Below, piece after piece: positions 1 to 5,657 of a DNA stretch of 13,936 bases (the first letter of the stretch is position 1; every line of letters begins with the position of its first letter). The position numbers were made by a program, and so were the translations under genes. Location: contig JACMRS010000016.1 in the NCBI GenBank assembly GCA_014376345.1, positions 1-13,936 of the forward strand, read 5' to 3'. The notes below the pieces were generated by a model, which saw only the letters and a program-made list of their open reading frames with translations, searched no databases and was not told the DNA's origin. The DNA is from Bacteroidia bacterium. Its GTDB lineage: Bacteria > Bacteroidota > Bacteroidia > NS11-12g > UBA955.

Positions 1-236
1 AAGCAAGTGTAATTTCTTTTGTAGTGGAAGGCATCCATCCGCTCGACATAGGAGTACTCCTTGACGCACAGGGAGTAGCAGTACGAACAGGGCACCACTG
101 TACGCAACCACTAATGGCACATTATCAAATTCCGTGGACTGTGCGTGCAAGTTTTTCATTTTATAATACAAAGGAAGAAGTAGATATTTTTGCAAACGCA
201 ATTGTGAAATCAATTAAACGAATAAACAAAAAATGA
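1..236 (+). CDS. sufS: Cysteine desulfurase SufS, C-terminal part (partial at window edge)
   Basis: PLP-dependent group II cysteine desulfurase. It removes sulfur from L-cysteine as an enzyme-bound persulfide and passes it to SufE for Fe-S cluster assembly in the cytosol. The frame is already open at base 3 and reads ASVISFVVEGIHPLDIG, so the gene runs in from the left; a GTG at 24 is internal, not the start. The visible piece holds the active-site loop RTGHHCTQPLM, whose Cys carries the persulfide, and ends with the usual small C-terminal lobe (WTVRASFSFYNTKEEVD). The TGA stop overlaps the ATG of the next frame (ATGA), so translation was probably coupled. sufE lies 1.5 kb downstream, separated by two broken genes. 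Known from the family: sufS and sufE are often neighbours. Identification is secure. Confidence 0.95.
   Translation, partial: ASVISFVVEGIHPLDIGVLLDAQGVAVRTGHHCTQPLMAHYQIPWTVRASFSFYNTKEEVDIFANAIVKSIKRINKK
207..236. repeat. Direct repeat, copy 1, at the sufS end
   Basis: The bases beginning AAATCAATTAAAC and ending AAAAATGA here recur at 1702-1730 with two substitutions and one A fewer (about 27 of 30 match). Copy 1 is the end of the sufS coding sequence and carries the ATG of the iron permease remnant. Copy 2 is noncoding until it reaches the ATG of sufE. The two copies bracket the decayed 1.5-kb segment. Confidence 0.6.
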
Positions 237-1130
237 AAAAGGGCATGTCAATTATAACAAAGCAAAAAAACATCAATTGTAAAATCCTCAAGTTGGCATT
301 GCTCTTACTGTTTTCTCTTTTCATGTTTCAAACAACTTACGCTGCTGATCCTTTGCAAAGTGAACAAACGTATTCTTTCTGGTTTTCTTTTTTCATCGCA
401 GCATACATCTTATTGTGCAAAGGCTTAGAAGCTCTTTTAATCATCATCACTACACTCAGTTTACTTCAATCCTTGCAGGCAAAGAAAGCTATTCGATGGG
501 TGCACGGTGGCTGGATAACAGCATTGGTAATAGGTGCAGCAAGCTGGTTCTTTACCGGCTGGCTCATCTCTTTAGGTTCGCAAAACAGTGACATTATTGC
601 GGGTATCGGATCAATTGTTGCTGTTATCATTCTTGTATATGTGGTTTTTTGGTTACACAATAAAACAGAAGCTAAAAAGTGGCAACAGTTTGTTCATACA
701 CGAATCACTACTTTACTCGACCAGAAAAAACTATTCGGGCTTGCATCCATTTCATTTATCGTTTTTTTTCGCGAAGCATTTGAATCCATTCTCTTTTTGT
801 CATCTATGCAAATGCACGTTGACGAAAACAGCCGATGGAATTTGGATGGGTGTGCTTGCCGCAATCATTACGGTTATAGTTTTTTTGCGTTTTCTGCTTC
901 GCTTTGCAGTTCGCATTCCTGTTCGCACCTTGTTTCAATTTTCAGCTATCATCATTATGGCACTTGTTGTTGTGCTTACAGGGCAAGGCGTACACGTACT
1001 TCAGAAAAGCGGGTGGATTTCAGAAACCCATATCCCTATTAATTTTCAATCAGGCAAATTAGGAATTTCCCCAACTGCCCAAACTAATATTGCTCAAATA
1101 GTAATGATAGTGATTACTATTATTTTATGA
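233..1130 (+). pseudogene. FTR1-family iron permease, frameshifted
   Basis: Remnant of, or a mis-sequenced, FTR1-type iron permease, a multi-pass inner-membrane protein that imports iron. A signal-like N-terminus (ending TTYAADP) is followed by hydrophobic helices in one frame up to about residue 200, including the second iron motif REAFE at residues 180-184. The frame then breaks: deleting one C at 832-833 joins VDENS to DGIWMGVLAAI in the third frame. That frame continues through typical FTR1 helices (LTGQGVHVLQKSGW) to the TGA at 1128-1130, about 298 codons in total. The first motif, normally REGLE, is CKGLE here (residues 62-66), so one essential Arg/Glu pair is altered as well. Two independent lesions argue for real decay rather than a sequencing slip. 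It starts inside the sufS stop codon, which suggests it once supplied iron alongside the SUF genes (inference). Confidence 0.85.
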
Positions 1131-1147
1131 CAAAGAGGTAAAAATAG

Positions 1148-1181
1148 TTTGGCAGATAAAAAAGAAATTTAATTAAATTTG
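1148..1181 (+). promoter_or_regulatory. Candidate Bacteroidota promoter (TTTG / TAAATTTG)
   Basis: A TTTG at 1148-1151 and a TAAATTTG at 1174-1181 match the Bacteroidota primary sigma-factor boxes (TTTG near -33, TAnnTTTG near -7). The gap is 22 nt, slightly longer than ideal. It lies in the 107-nt spacer between the permease remnant and the next frame and could drive the Fe-S protein remnant and sufE. The region is AT-rich, so a chance match is quite possible. Confidence 0.35.
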
Positions 1182-1237
1182 AAAAACGAATAGTATGAAT
1201 CTGTGTAATTTACAATAAAAAATAATTTTTTTTTAAA

Positions 1238-1703
1238 ATGAGCGAACCATTAAAAGTGCCTACAATGGCTGAGTGCATGGCATCCGGGGAGATGCCGAAA
1301 ATTTTATTTTGGGTTGGCTATGCAGGAATTTTTCATGACAGAGCAAAAAAAGTTAACCTAGCTTTAAATAAAATTTTAAATCATACGAATGTAAAATTTG
1401 CAGTTTTGGGTATCGAAGAAACTTTTACCGGAGACCATTCAAAACGTGCAGGTAATGAGTTTTTATTTCAAATGCAGGCAATGAATAATATCACAGCAAA
1501 TGTTTAAAGAAGCTGAAAAAGGTAACAAAGAAGTAAATGTTGAACGCACGGAAGAAGCCTTGGGATTGAGTCCTGATATTATTGCTGTTGGTTGTCCGTT
1601 TTGTAACACAATGATGACCTATGGTGTAAAACATTTCAATAAAGAACAATCGGTTAAAGTAATGGATGTGGCTGAAATAATTGTTCAGGCAGCAGATTTA
1701 TAA
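1238..1703 (+). pseudogene. CCG-domain (heterodisulfide-reductase-like) Fe-S protein, internally deleted
   Basis: Two adjoining reading frames hold the two ends of one conserved Bacteroidota Fe-S-binding protein of the HdrD/GlpC-like CCG family, usually about 260 residues. The N-terminal piece (1238-1507) reads MSEPLKVPTMAECMASGE through NEFLFQMQA. The C-terminal piece (about 1491-1703) reads QMFKEAEKGNKEVNVERTEEAL to the end and keeps VGCPFCNTMM. About 110 residues between them, which would contain the first CCG cysteine module, are missing, and the join near 1490-1497 is out of frame. In addition, positions that I recall as FWVGCAG and ESCTGD in the family are FWVGYAG and ETFTGD, so N-terminal cysteines are gone too. 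It cannot bind its clusters. The stop lies 23 nt before sufE. The family pattern is from memory; the frame break is seen directly. Confidence 0.85.
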
Positions 1704-1730
1704 ATCAATTAAACAAATAATCAAAAATGA
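1702..1730. repeat. Direct repeat, copy 2, at the sufE start
   Basis: Near-identical partner of the repeat at 207-236. It spans the spacer after the Fe-S protein remnant and ends on the ATGA of sufE. Collapse between the two copies would place the sufE start directly on the sufS stop. Confidence 0.6.
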
Positions 1731-2170
1731 CAGAGATGAAAACAATAGAAAATACAGAGCAGGAATTGGTAAAAGAATTTGCAGAGTTTGATGACTTATT
1801 TGATAAATTCGGATTTCTGATTGATTTGGGGAAAAATCTGAAACTATTAGATGATGCACTGAAAACAGATAACCGTATGATAAAAGGATGTCAGGCGCAT
1901 GTATGGCTATACAGTGAATTGGTGGACGGGAAAATTATTTTTCAGGCAGATGCGAATGCAGATTATGCGAAAGGACTTGTTGCTATGATGATTTATGTGC
2001 TTTCGGGACATACACCAGATGAAATTATTAATGCACCACTTAATTTTATCGAAAGAATAGGATTTAAAAGTATGCTTTCGATGAAACGTGCCGGAGGATT
2101 GGAGAGCATGATAAAACAAATGAAACTTGATGCGATGGTATACAAAGCAAAAGATTTAACAAATTATTAA
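1727..2170 (+). CDS. sufE: SufE-like sulfur acceptor protein
   Basis: Cytosolic partner of SufS. It accepts the persulfide sulfur on its own cysteine, stimulates the desulfurase and relays sulfur to the SufBCD scaffold. The 147-aa length is normal for the family. The conserved core MIKGCQAHVWL carries the acceptor Cys55; the common form is GCQSQVWL, so AH in place of SQ is a mild variation. It is followed by the family stretch GLVAMMIYVLSGHTPDEI and a C-terminal helix ending SMIKQMKLDAM. A second ATG three codons in is possible, but the first sits on the ATGA of the direct repeat copy and was chosen. The gene is intact, unlike the two genes before it, which suggests selection kept the SufS/SufE pair. 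The next gene starts 22 nt downstream on the same strand. Confidence 0.93.
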   Translation: MTEMKTIENTEQELVKEFAEFDDLFDKFGFLIDLGKNLKLLDDALKTDNRMIKGCQAHVWLYSELVDGKIIFQADANADYAKGLVAMMIYVLSGHTPDEIINAPLNFIERIGFKSMLSMKRAGGLESMIKQMKLDAMVYKAKDLTNY

Positions 2171-2192
2171 CCCAGTAAAAAAACTTATAATA

Positions 2193-3191
2193 ATGACAAT
2201 TAAGCTTTACAACCCTTTCGAACATTTAGATTTTAATTCGGGGTTATGTTTTCTTACCGGTAAAAAAATAAGTTCTACAGAAGAACAAATTTCTGTTTTT
2301 CCTGAATGGCTTTTAAATCGTTATTCTTTAAAAGATAAAACATTGACGATGTTAGAGGAGAAAAATGTAATAAAATACCAAGATTTAAAATTACCATGTT
2401 TTACCGATGTTATTGAAAATATACTGAACCCATTTGAGGAAGAGATTAAACAAGCATTTTCGTTAGGTTACGAAGAAGTTAAAAAAATTCCGGAAGAACG
2501 ATTGTTTCAATGGATGGCCAAACTTGTGTACGGTATTTTATACCACGATATTGTTTTTGGAATGAAGCAACAAAAAGCACTAGGAGAAACCTTCGCTTTG
2601 TCTCATTTTTTAATCGCCAAATTTAAAAACCTTGATTTAATGTTGCAATCGCTGGTGCTGCCAATGGAATTTATGGGAGCCAACCCTTGGACTATTAGGG
2701 TAGTTAAAATAAAATATTCAAAAGATGTATTTAATTATAAAGACGAAAACAACAACTTGAATTTTTCTTTGGGAATGAACGATTTTGGAATAGTTGCCTG
2801 CCTTCAGGATAACGGGGAAAACGGAATTTATCAAAAAGATATTATTGATAAAATTGCCGATAAAATATTGCACCCCATTCAGTTTGAAGAACTTTGTGGA
2901 AGATTTATTTATTCTAATTATTTATTAAAAAACTCTTATCAATATAAAATACATTATATGGAAGATAGTTTGCAGATAGAAGCTATTCCTTTGGTCGGTC
3001 ATAATGAAAAAGATTTGTTTTTTATCTGGGATGACAACATGTATGGCCAGGTATTGGCACACTATTGGAAGCCTTGGGGAATCACTATGAAGGATATAAT
3101 TACATTCCCAAATTCTCCGATAAGTTATTTAATAAAAAATGAGTATAACGATGAGTTAATAGAACCGGACACGATCTCGTTGCCTTATTAA
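2193..3191 (+). CDS. Uncharacterised protein, resembles an HNH-type nuclease family with lost metal ligands
   Basis: A 332-aa soluble protein with no signal peptide or membrane helix; I cannot assign a function. The N-terminal ~110 residues follow the layout of a putative HNH-like family I remember as CxxCG, then an EHVFPxWL segment, a PC..C.N segment, and a helix ending FYGLL. Here the matching stretches are CFLTGKK (residues 19-25), ISVFPEWLLNRYSL (33-46), LKLPCFTDVIEN (66-77) and MAKLVYGILY. The paired cysteines and the His expected in each motif are absent, leaving only Cys19 and Cys69. If the relation holds, it is a non-catalytic relative. The rest has no motif I recognise. It lies 22 nt after sufE and may be cotranscribed. 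The coding frame is clean and AT-rich like its neighbours. The family link is inference. Confidence 0.75.
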   Translation: MTIKLYNPFEHLDFNSGLCFLTGKKISSTEEQISVFPEWLLNRYSLKDKTLTMLEEKNVIKYQDLKLPCFTDVIENILNPFEEEIKQAFSLGYEEVKKIPEERLFQWMAKLVYGILYHDIVFGMKQQKALGETFALSHFLIAKFKNLDLMLQSLVLPMEFMGANPWTIRVVKIKYSKDVFNYKDENNNLNFSLGMNDFGIVACLQDNGENGIYQKDIIDKIADKILHPIQFEELCGRFIYSNYLLKNSYQYKIHYMEDSLQIEAIPLVGHNEKDLFFIWDDNMYGQVLAHYWKPWGITMKDIITFPNSPISYLIKNEYNDELIEPDTISLPY

Positions 3192-3533
3192 TTTGTTTTT
3201 ATAATGGTGGTTTCAAGTTGCTAACGCAAAAATTAGTACTTCATTGTGTAGTTCCTCAGCATAAAGTGGACATATGTATGACTTAACAATAGTTATACTT
3301 TAAACCCATAAATTGATCACAATGAAAGAAAAAGAAACCAAGTATGCGGAAATTTTTACGACCACGAACATAAAATAGGGACAAATCTGAAATTTTAAAG
3401 AACAAAACTAGAAATTTATAGAAATTTCACGGAATCTGCGTAATTCCATATTATATTTAAGTAAATAAAATCGAAATTTTCTGATTTTTTTAGAAATTCT
3501 ATTGAATCATCATCGTATTTTGGAAAAAACAGT
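3192..3533. other. AT-rich spacer without a recognisable gene
   Basis: This 342-nt stretch lies between the 332-aa gene and the IS21 end. It is AT-rich with short direct repeats of AGAAATTT near 3410-3430. The only open frame I noted is an 18-codon one at 3322-3378 (MKEKETKYAEIF...), which I do not accept as a gene. No convincing terminator or RNA gene is visible. Confidence 0.6.
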
Positions 3534-3596
3534 AAACTTGATCCCGAAAATTGTTTGAAACTGCCCACCCCATGTGTTGGAGCAAATTGACCCCCT
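3534..3596 (+). repeat. IS21-type multiple terminal repeats (left end)
   Basis: Three related motifs begin at 3534, 3558 and 3584, 24 and 26 nt apart. Each is AAAYTTG or AAAYTG followed by C-rich sequence. Spaced end repeats of this sort are the usual transposase-binding sites of IS21-family ends. Confidence 0.65.
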
Positions 3597-3649
3597 GTTA
3601 TGGGTTTGAATTTAATAGTTGAAGAGTGATTGTTTAAAACATTGATCTT

Positions 3650-3667
3650 GCGTTGCTACAGCGACGC
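3650..3667 (+). other. Hairpin just upstream of the istA start
   Basis: GCGTTGCT, a two-base AC loop, then AGCGACGC forms an 8-bp stem with one T-G wobble. It sits 24 nt before the istA start, in the leader between the left-end repeats and the gene. It may be a transcript structure or a protein site that limits transposase expression; its role is inferred from position only. Confidence 0.5.
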
Positions 3668-3691
3668 AAAAATGGCAATAAACCAATCACC

Positions 3692-3919
3692 TTGAACAAA
3701 ATTAAACAAATCATCAGAAAATACATATTTGGCCGTGGCACAAAGTAAATCAGCTCCTTGACCCAACTCCCAGTACAATTATGGTATGAAATTATTGGCG
3801 ATCAAACTCTGTCCGATGCAATACTTGACCGAATCGTATACGATGCACACCGACTTGAACTTCAAGGTGATTCCTTAAGAAGAAAACGTAAAACGGAGGA
3901 GGATAAAGTAGCTGTGTAA
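3692..3919 (+). pseudogene. Collapsed istA'-'istB fusion of an IS21-family element
   Basis: The frame opens at a TTG (3692) and reads LNKIKQIIRKYIFGRGTK, the N-terminal helix-turn-helix start typical of IS21 transposase IstA. A TAA at 3746-3748 follows, where a Ser codon would be expected, and then ISSLT, still IstA-like. At about 3764 it passes straight into QLPVQLWYEIIGDQTLSD, continuing through RIVYDAHRLELQGDSLRRKR to a TAA at 3917-3919. That second part is the C-terminal end of the ATPase helper IstB. Both pieces lie in one reading frame, so the deletion joined them in phase, and the nonsense codon arose separately. The IstB Walker motifs and the IstA DDE catalytic core are all deleted. 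Confidence 0.85.
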
Positions 3920-3947
3920 AAGTCATAAGTGCAACAGCTATCTTCGT

Positions 3948-4250
3948 TCGTCAAATGCTCGAGGACTTATACTAGATGGTGGAATATCAGCTACTGAATA
4001 TAAAGAAATTAAAATCGAAATCGATACAGCAATCACAAATTCAACTGGAGAATTAAACAAATTAAGCAACACAATACTTAATATTAAATCTAAGATTGAC
4101 GGTTGTATCGAACTGCTTTCAAACATCGAAAATCTATACAAACAAAGAGAAGTAACAAAACAACGTATAATTAGTTTGATATCCCCTCGTAAGATGTTGT
4201 TAAAAAAAAATCAGTTCGAACTCTCGAAAAGAATCGGGTGGCTTCTCTAA
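3948..4250 (+). pseudogene. Large serine recombinase, C-terminal remnant
   Basis: A frame open from 3912 to the TAA at 4248 encodes about 100 residues that read as the tail of a Bacteroidota-type serine site-specific recombinase. It has NARGLILDGGISATEYKEIK, then a long charged helix resembling the recombinase coiled coil, then LLSNIENLYKQ and the closing domain QRIISLISPRKMLLKKNQFE. The catalytic resolvase domain and most of the recombinase domain are missing. There is no plausible start codon, and the IstB stop lies only about 30 nt upstream, so an IS21-linked deletion probably removed the 5' part. It ends on a stop codon that overlaps the stop of the convergent acetyltransferase fragment. 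Homology is judged by eye from the LDG.IS...YKE motif and the overall layout. Confidence 0.72.
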
Positions 4251-4258
4251 TACTCAAT

Positions 4259-4276
4259 GCCAGAAAGACTTCTGGC
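4259..4276. repeat. Short inverted repeat next to the terminator
   Basis: GCCAGAA, four bases, then TTCTGGC forms a perfect 7-bp stem between the recombinase stop and the terminator. It could be part of the junction where the recombinase remnant and the acetyltransferase fragment were joined; no function is evident. Confidence 0.5.
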
Positions 4277-4282
4277 GGGAGC

Positions 4283-4318
4283 AAAAAAGGAAAGCACACC
4301 GATTTTGGTGTGCTTTCC
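4283..4318 (-). terminator. Strong intrinsic terminator
   Basis: On the minus strand a perfect 12-bp stem (GGAAAGCACACC paired with GGTGTGCTTTCC, 4289-4318) with a 6-nt AAAATC loop is followed at once by six T residues. This is a textbook Rho-independent terminator. It lies inside the reading frame of the truncated acetyltransferase, immediately after the last recognisable GNAT residue, so it was probably brought there by the deletion that cut the gene. Confidence 0.85.
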
Positions 4319-4459
4319 TGTGGAGAAGAATTTGTGAACTTCGGGATCGCAATCCATTTCCAGCATGCCTTTGTCATCCTCAGGCAAAATTTCTCTCAAT
4401 ATCAGCCTGCTTGTTTCCGCGTAAACTTTCATGTTTTTAATGTTAAATTAGTTTTTGGT

Positions 4460-4481
4460 GTGTTCTGAAAATTTGGAACAC
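4460..4481 (-). promoter_or_regulatory. Inverted repeat in the leader of the acetyltransferase fragment
   Basis: GTGTTC and GAACAC form a 6-bp inverted repeat separated by 10 nt, lying between the predicted start of transcription and the ATG of the acetyltransferase fragment. This could be an operator or a leader hairpin. Confidence 0.35.
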
Positions 4482-4487
4482 CCTTTA

Positions 4488-4514
4488 CAAATATATTAAT
4501 TTCTAAATTAATAT
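4488..4514 (-). promoter_or_regulatory. Candidate promoter overlapping a 22-bp palindrome
   Basis: Read on the minus strand, 4495-4488 is TATATTTG, a full match to the Bacteroidota -7 box TAnnTTTG, about 55 nt before the acetyltransferase ATG. It overlaps a perfect inverted repeat at 4493-4514 (ATATTAATTT, CT, AAATTAATAT). A palindrome on a promoter box is a common arrangement for a repressor site, but the sequence is AT-rich and no good -33 box is seen. Confidence 0.4.
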
Positions 4515-4730
4515 AAAACCAGTTATGCTTTATACTGATTGTTAGCAATCGTTTTTTCATTACAGATAATAAATGAATCCCACATTCAAACTTCATTTGC
4601 AAAAACACCGGTCAATTTTTCTCCTCTTCTCATTTACTCTGCGTGCCATAGCACTAAATATGTAAGGCATTTCGCTCTGCCTGTATATCTTCCGCCTTGT
4701 TGGTTGCATTAAAGTAGATACCACTCAGAC
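4515..4730. other. Spacer without a recognisable gene
   Basis: No credible reading frame. A weak hairpin, GATTG TTAG CAATC followed by G and six T (4537-4557), looks like a poor terminator on the plus strand. Nothing else is recognised. Confidence 0.5.
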
Positions 4731-4877
4731 CTTCTCACAATGGACCCAAACCATATCACAGTGGTCAAGCATCATATCACGAAGGGCATTGATCATATCA
4801 CAATGCCCATGAGCCATATCACGATGGCAGCGCACCTTCTCACTTCATATAATCACCTTCTCACTTCATTTTTTTTC
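4731..4877 (+). repeat. Seven degenerate 21-bp tandem repeats encoding heptapeptides
   Basis: Seven contiguous units of exactly 21 bp start at 4731, 4752, 4773, 4794, 4815, 4836 and 4857. Units 2-5 begin CATATCAC and units 1, 6 and 7 begin CTTCTCAC; often RATGG follows, and the rest of each unit varies. In one plus-strand frame each unit gives a heptapeptide starting HIT or LLT, such as HITMPMS and HITMAAH. This frame has an ATG at 4740 and a TGA at 4881-4883 (47 codons), with no good start signal or homologue known to me. The 3-nt periodicity and conserved HIT positions suggest a decayed coding repeat rather than a protein-binding array. It is not a CRISPR array: the constant part is only 8 nt. 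Confidence 0.8.
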
Positions 4878-4883
4878 AATTGA

Positions 4884-5054
4884 ACTATCACCAAATCACT
4901 TCCGCCTTTACTTATTTCGTTCGCATCTGTTCATAAATCGCTTCCGCTTTCCAATAATTGTATAGCATTTAATACAAGAATGTATCGCATTTTAGACAGG
5001 TTTTATAGTCTCTTGAGTCGAAAACATTGATTTCAGGAATATTAATTTTTAAAA
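4884..5054. other. Spacer downstream of the archaemetzincin gene
   Basis: AT-rich, with no reading frame I accept. The first 20-30 nt (CTATCACC, AAATCACTT) look like out-of-register debris of the 21-bp repeat. No clear terminator for the minus-strand cluster that ends at 5055. Confidence 0.45.
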
Positions 5055-5656
5055 CTATAGCTTCCAACCTGCATCAAGCAGCACATTTTTACATGAGCTG
5101 CAAAATCCTGTCAGCTCATTCGTGTGATTTTTTCCTTTGGCATCACGCATATAGCAATGCGTATCGGGGCAATGTGGAAGGCCAAAGGTATGTCCCAGCT
5201 CATGTATTGCAATTTTGAAAAGCTGCTCCTTCTTGTTTTTATCAGATAATCTGAAAGATGATGCCACACAAGCATTTCCGGGACGGAATCCCAATCCCAT
5301 TAAACCATAATCTACGATGTTATTCTTAGTTGTAGAAATGTCATATGTAGTTAATGCCAGAATTTTGTGATTGGGATCAGCGTTCTTTCGCAATATTTTA
5401 ATAATACTGTCAGCTCTGTACCTTTTTCGTTTTTCGTAATATGCAATTGAAGGAATTTTTATCGGATCATTTATATGTATTTTTGGATATTTTTTTTAAT
5501 TTCAGTAAATATATAATCAGTGTAATCCTTTGGCATATCGCTAAAAGGCTGAATGTCGACTGTATATTGAGTGCTTCCTTTTTGAGAAGATTTTGTGTTA
5601 CAGGAAAAAACTGTTAAAGCACAAAAAAGTAAAATTATTTTAAATCTGAAAGTCAT
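5055..5656 (-). pseudogene. Archaemetzincin-type zinc metalloprotease lipoprotein, frame broken at an A8 run
   Basis: Family M54 protease. The 5' part (5656 to about 5498) encodes a lipoprotein signal (ALTVFSC lipobox) and KDYTDYIFTEIKK, ending soon after at a TAA. The rest is in another frame, reading KYPKIHINDPIKIPSIAYY, then KRYRADSII and on to the TAG at 5055-5057. It contains the complete zinc signature HELGHTFGLPHCPDTHCYM and the later CSSC pair, which fit the archaemetzincin pattern HExxHxxGx3Cx4CxM...CxxC. The switch falls in eight consecutive A (minus strand; T run 5490-5497); one more A would give one continuous protein of ~200 residues. The conserved catalytic half suggests recent mutation, sequencing error or expression by slippage. 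It ends a compact cluster; its ATG is one base after the DUF1697 stop. Confidence 0.88.
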
Positions 5657-5657
5657 T

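Larger units (their letters stand above)
3534..3919 (+). mobile_element. Internally deleted IS21-family element, right end missing
   Basis: A collapsed IS21-type insertion sequence. From the left it has three spaced copies of an AAAYTG-then-C-rich end repeat (AAACTTGATCCC at 3534, AAACTGCCCACC at 3558, AAATTGACCCCC at 3584). These are followed by a small hairpin at 3650-3667, the first ~22 codons of istA and the last ~50 codons of istB. Most of both transposition genes, normally about 2 kb, is gone. No matching right-end repeats occur after 3919; the sequence passes directly into a serine recombinase remnant. The element cannot move by itself, and without a right end it probably cannot be mobilised by a relative either (inference). 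Confidence 0.8.
4247..4432 (-). pseudogene. GNAT acetyltransferase, 5' fragment
   Basis: The ATG at 4430-4432 begins YAETSRLILREILPEDDKGMLEMDCDPEVHKFF, the N-terminal strand and helix of a RimJ/RimL-type GNAT N-acetyltransferase. These enzymes usually have about 170-180 residues and use acetyl-CoA. After about 36 residues the similarity stops exactly where a strong inverted repeat begins; the remaining 25 codons merely read through that repeat to a TAG at 4247-4249. The acetyl-CoA-binding motif (R/QxxGxG/A) is absent, so no enzyme can be made. A promoter-like box and two palindromes remain upstream, so the fragment may still be transcribed into the terminator. Convergent with the recombinase tail. 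Confidence 0.8.

Noticed and set aside
3322..3378. Small 18-codon open frame (MKEKETKYAEIF...)
   Set aside because: Too short, no start signal or homologue I recognise, and it lies in decayed spacer next to mobile-element debris.
3938..4141. Minus-strand hydrophobic frame of 67 codons
   Set aside because: It is the antisense shadow of the serine recombinase remnant, whose plus-strand reading matches a known family layout.
4212..4240. tRNA T-arm-like sequence (GTTCGAACTC)
   Set aside because: It codes for the recombinase C-terminus and no acceptor, D or anticodon arms can be found around it.
4537..4557. Plus-strand terminator GATTG-TTAG-CAATC plus T run
   Set aside because: The stem is only 5 bp and AT-rich and no gene ends just upstream; kept only as a remark in the spacer entry.
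4731..4877. CRISPR-like array
   Set aside because: The constant part is only about 8 nt and the unit is 21 bp, with no leader or cas genes nearby; it behaves as a degenerate tandem repeat.
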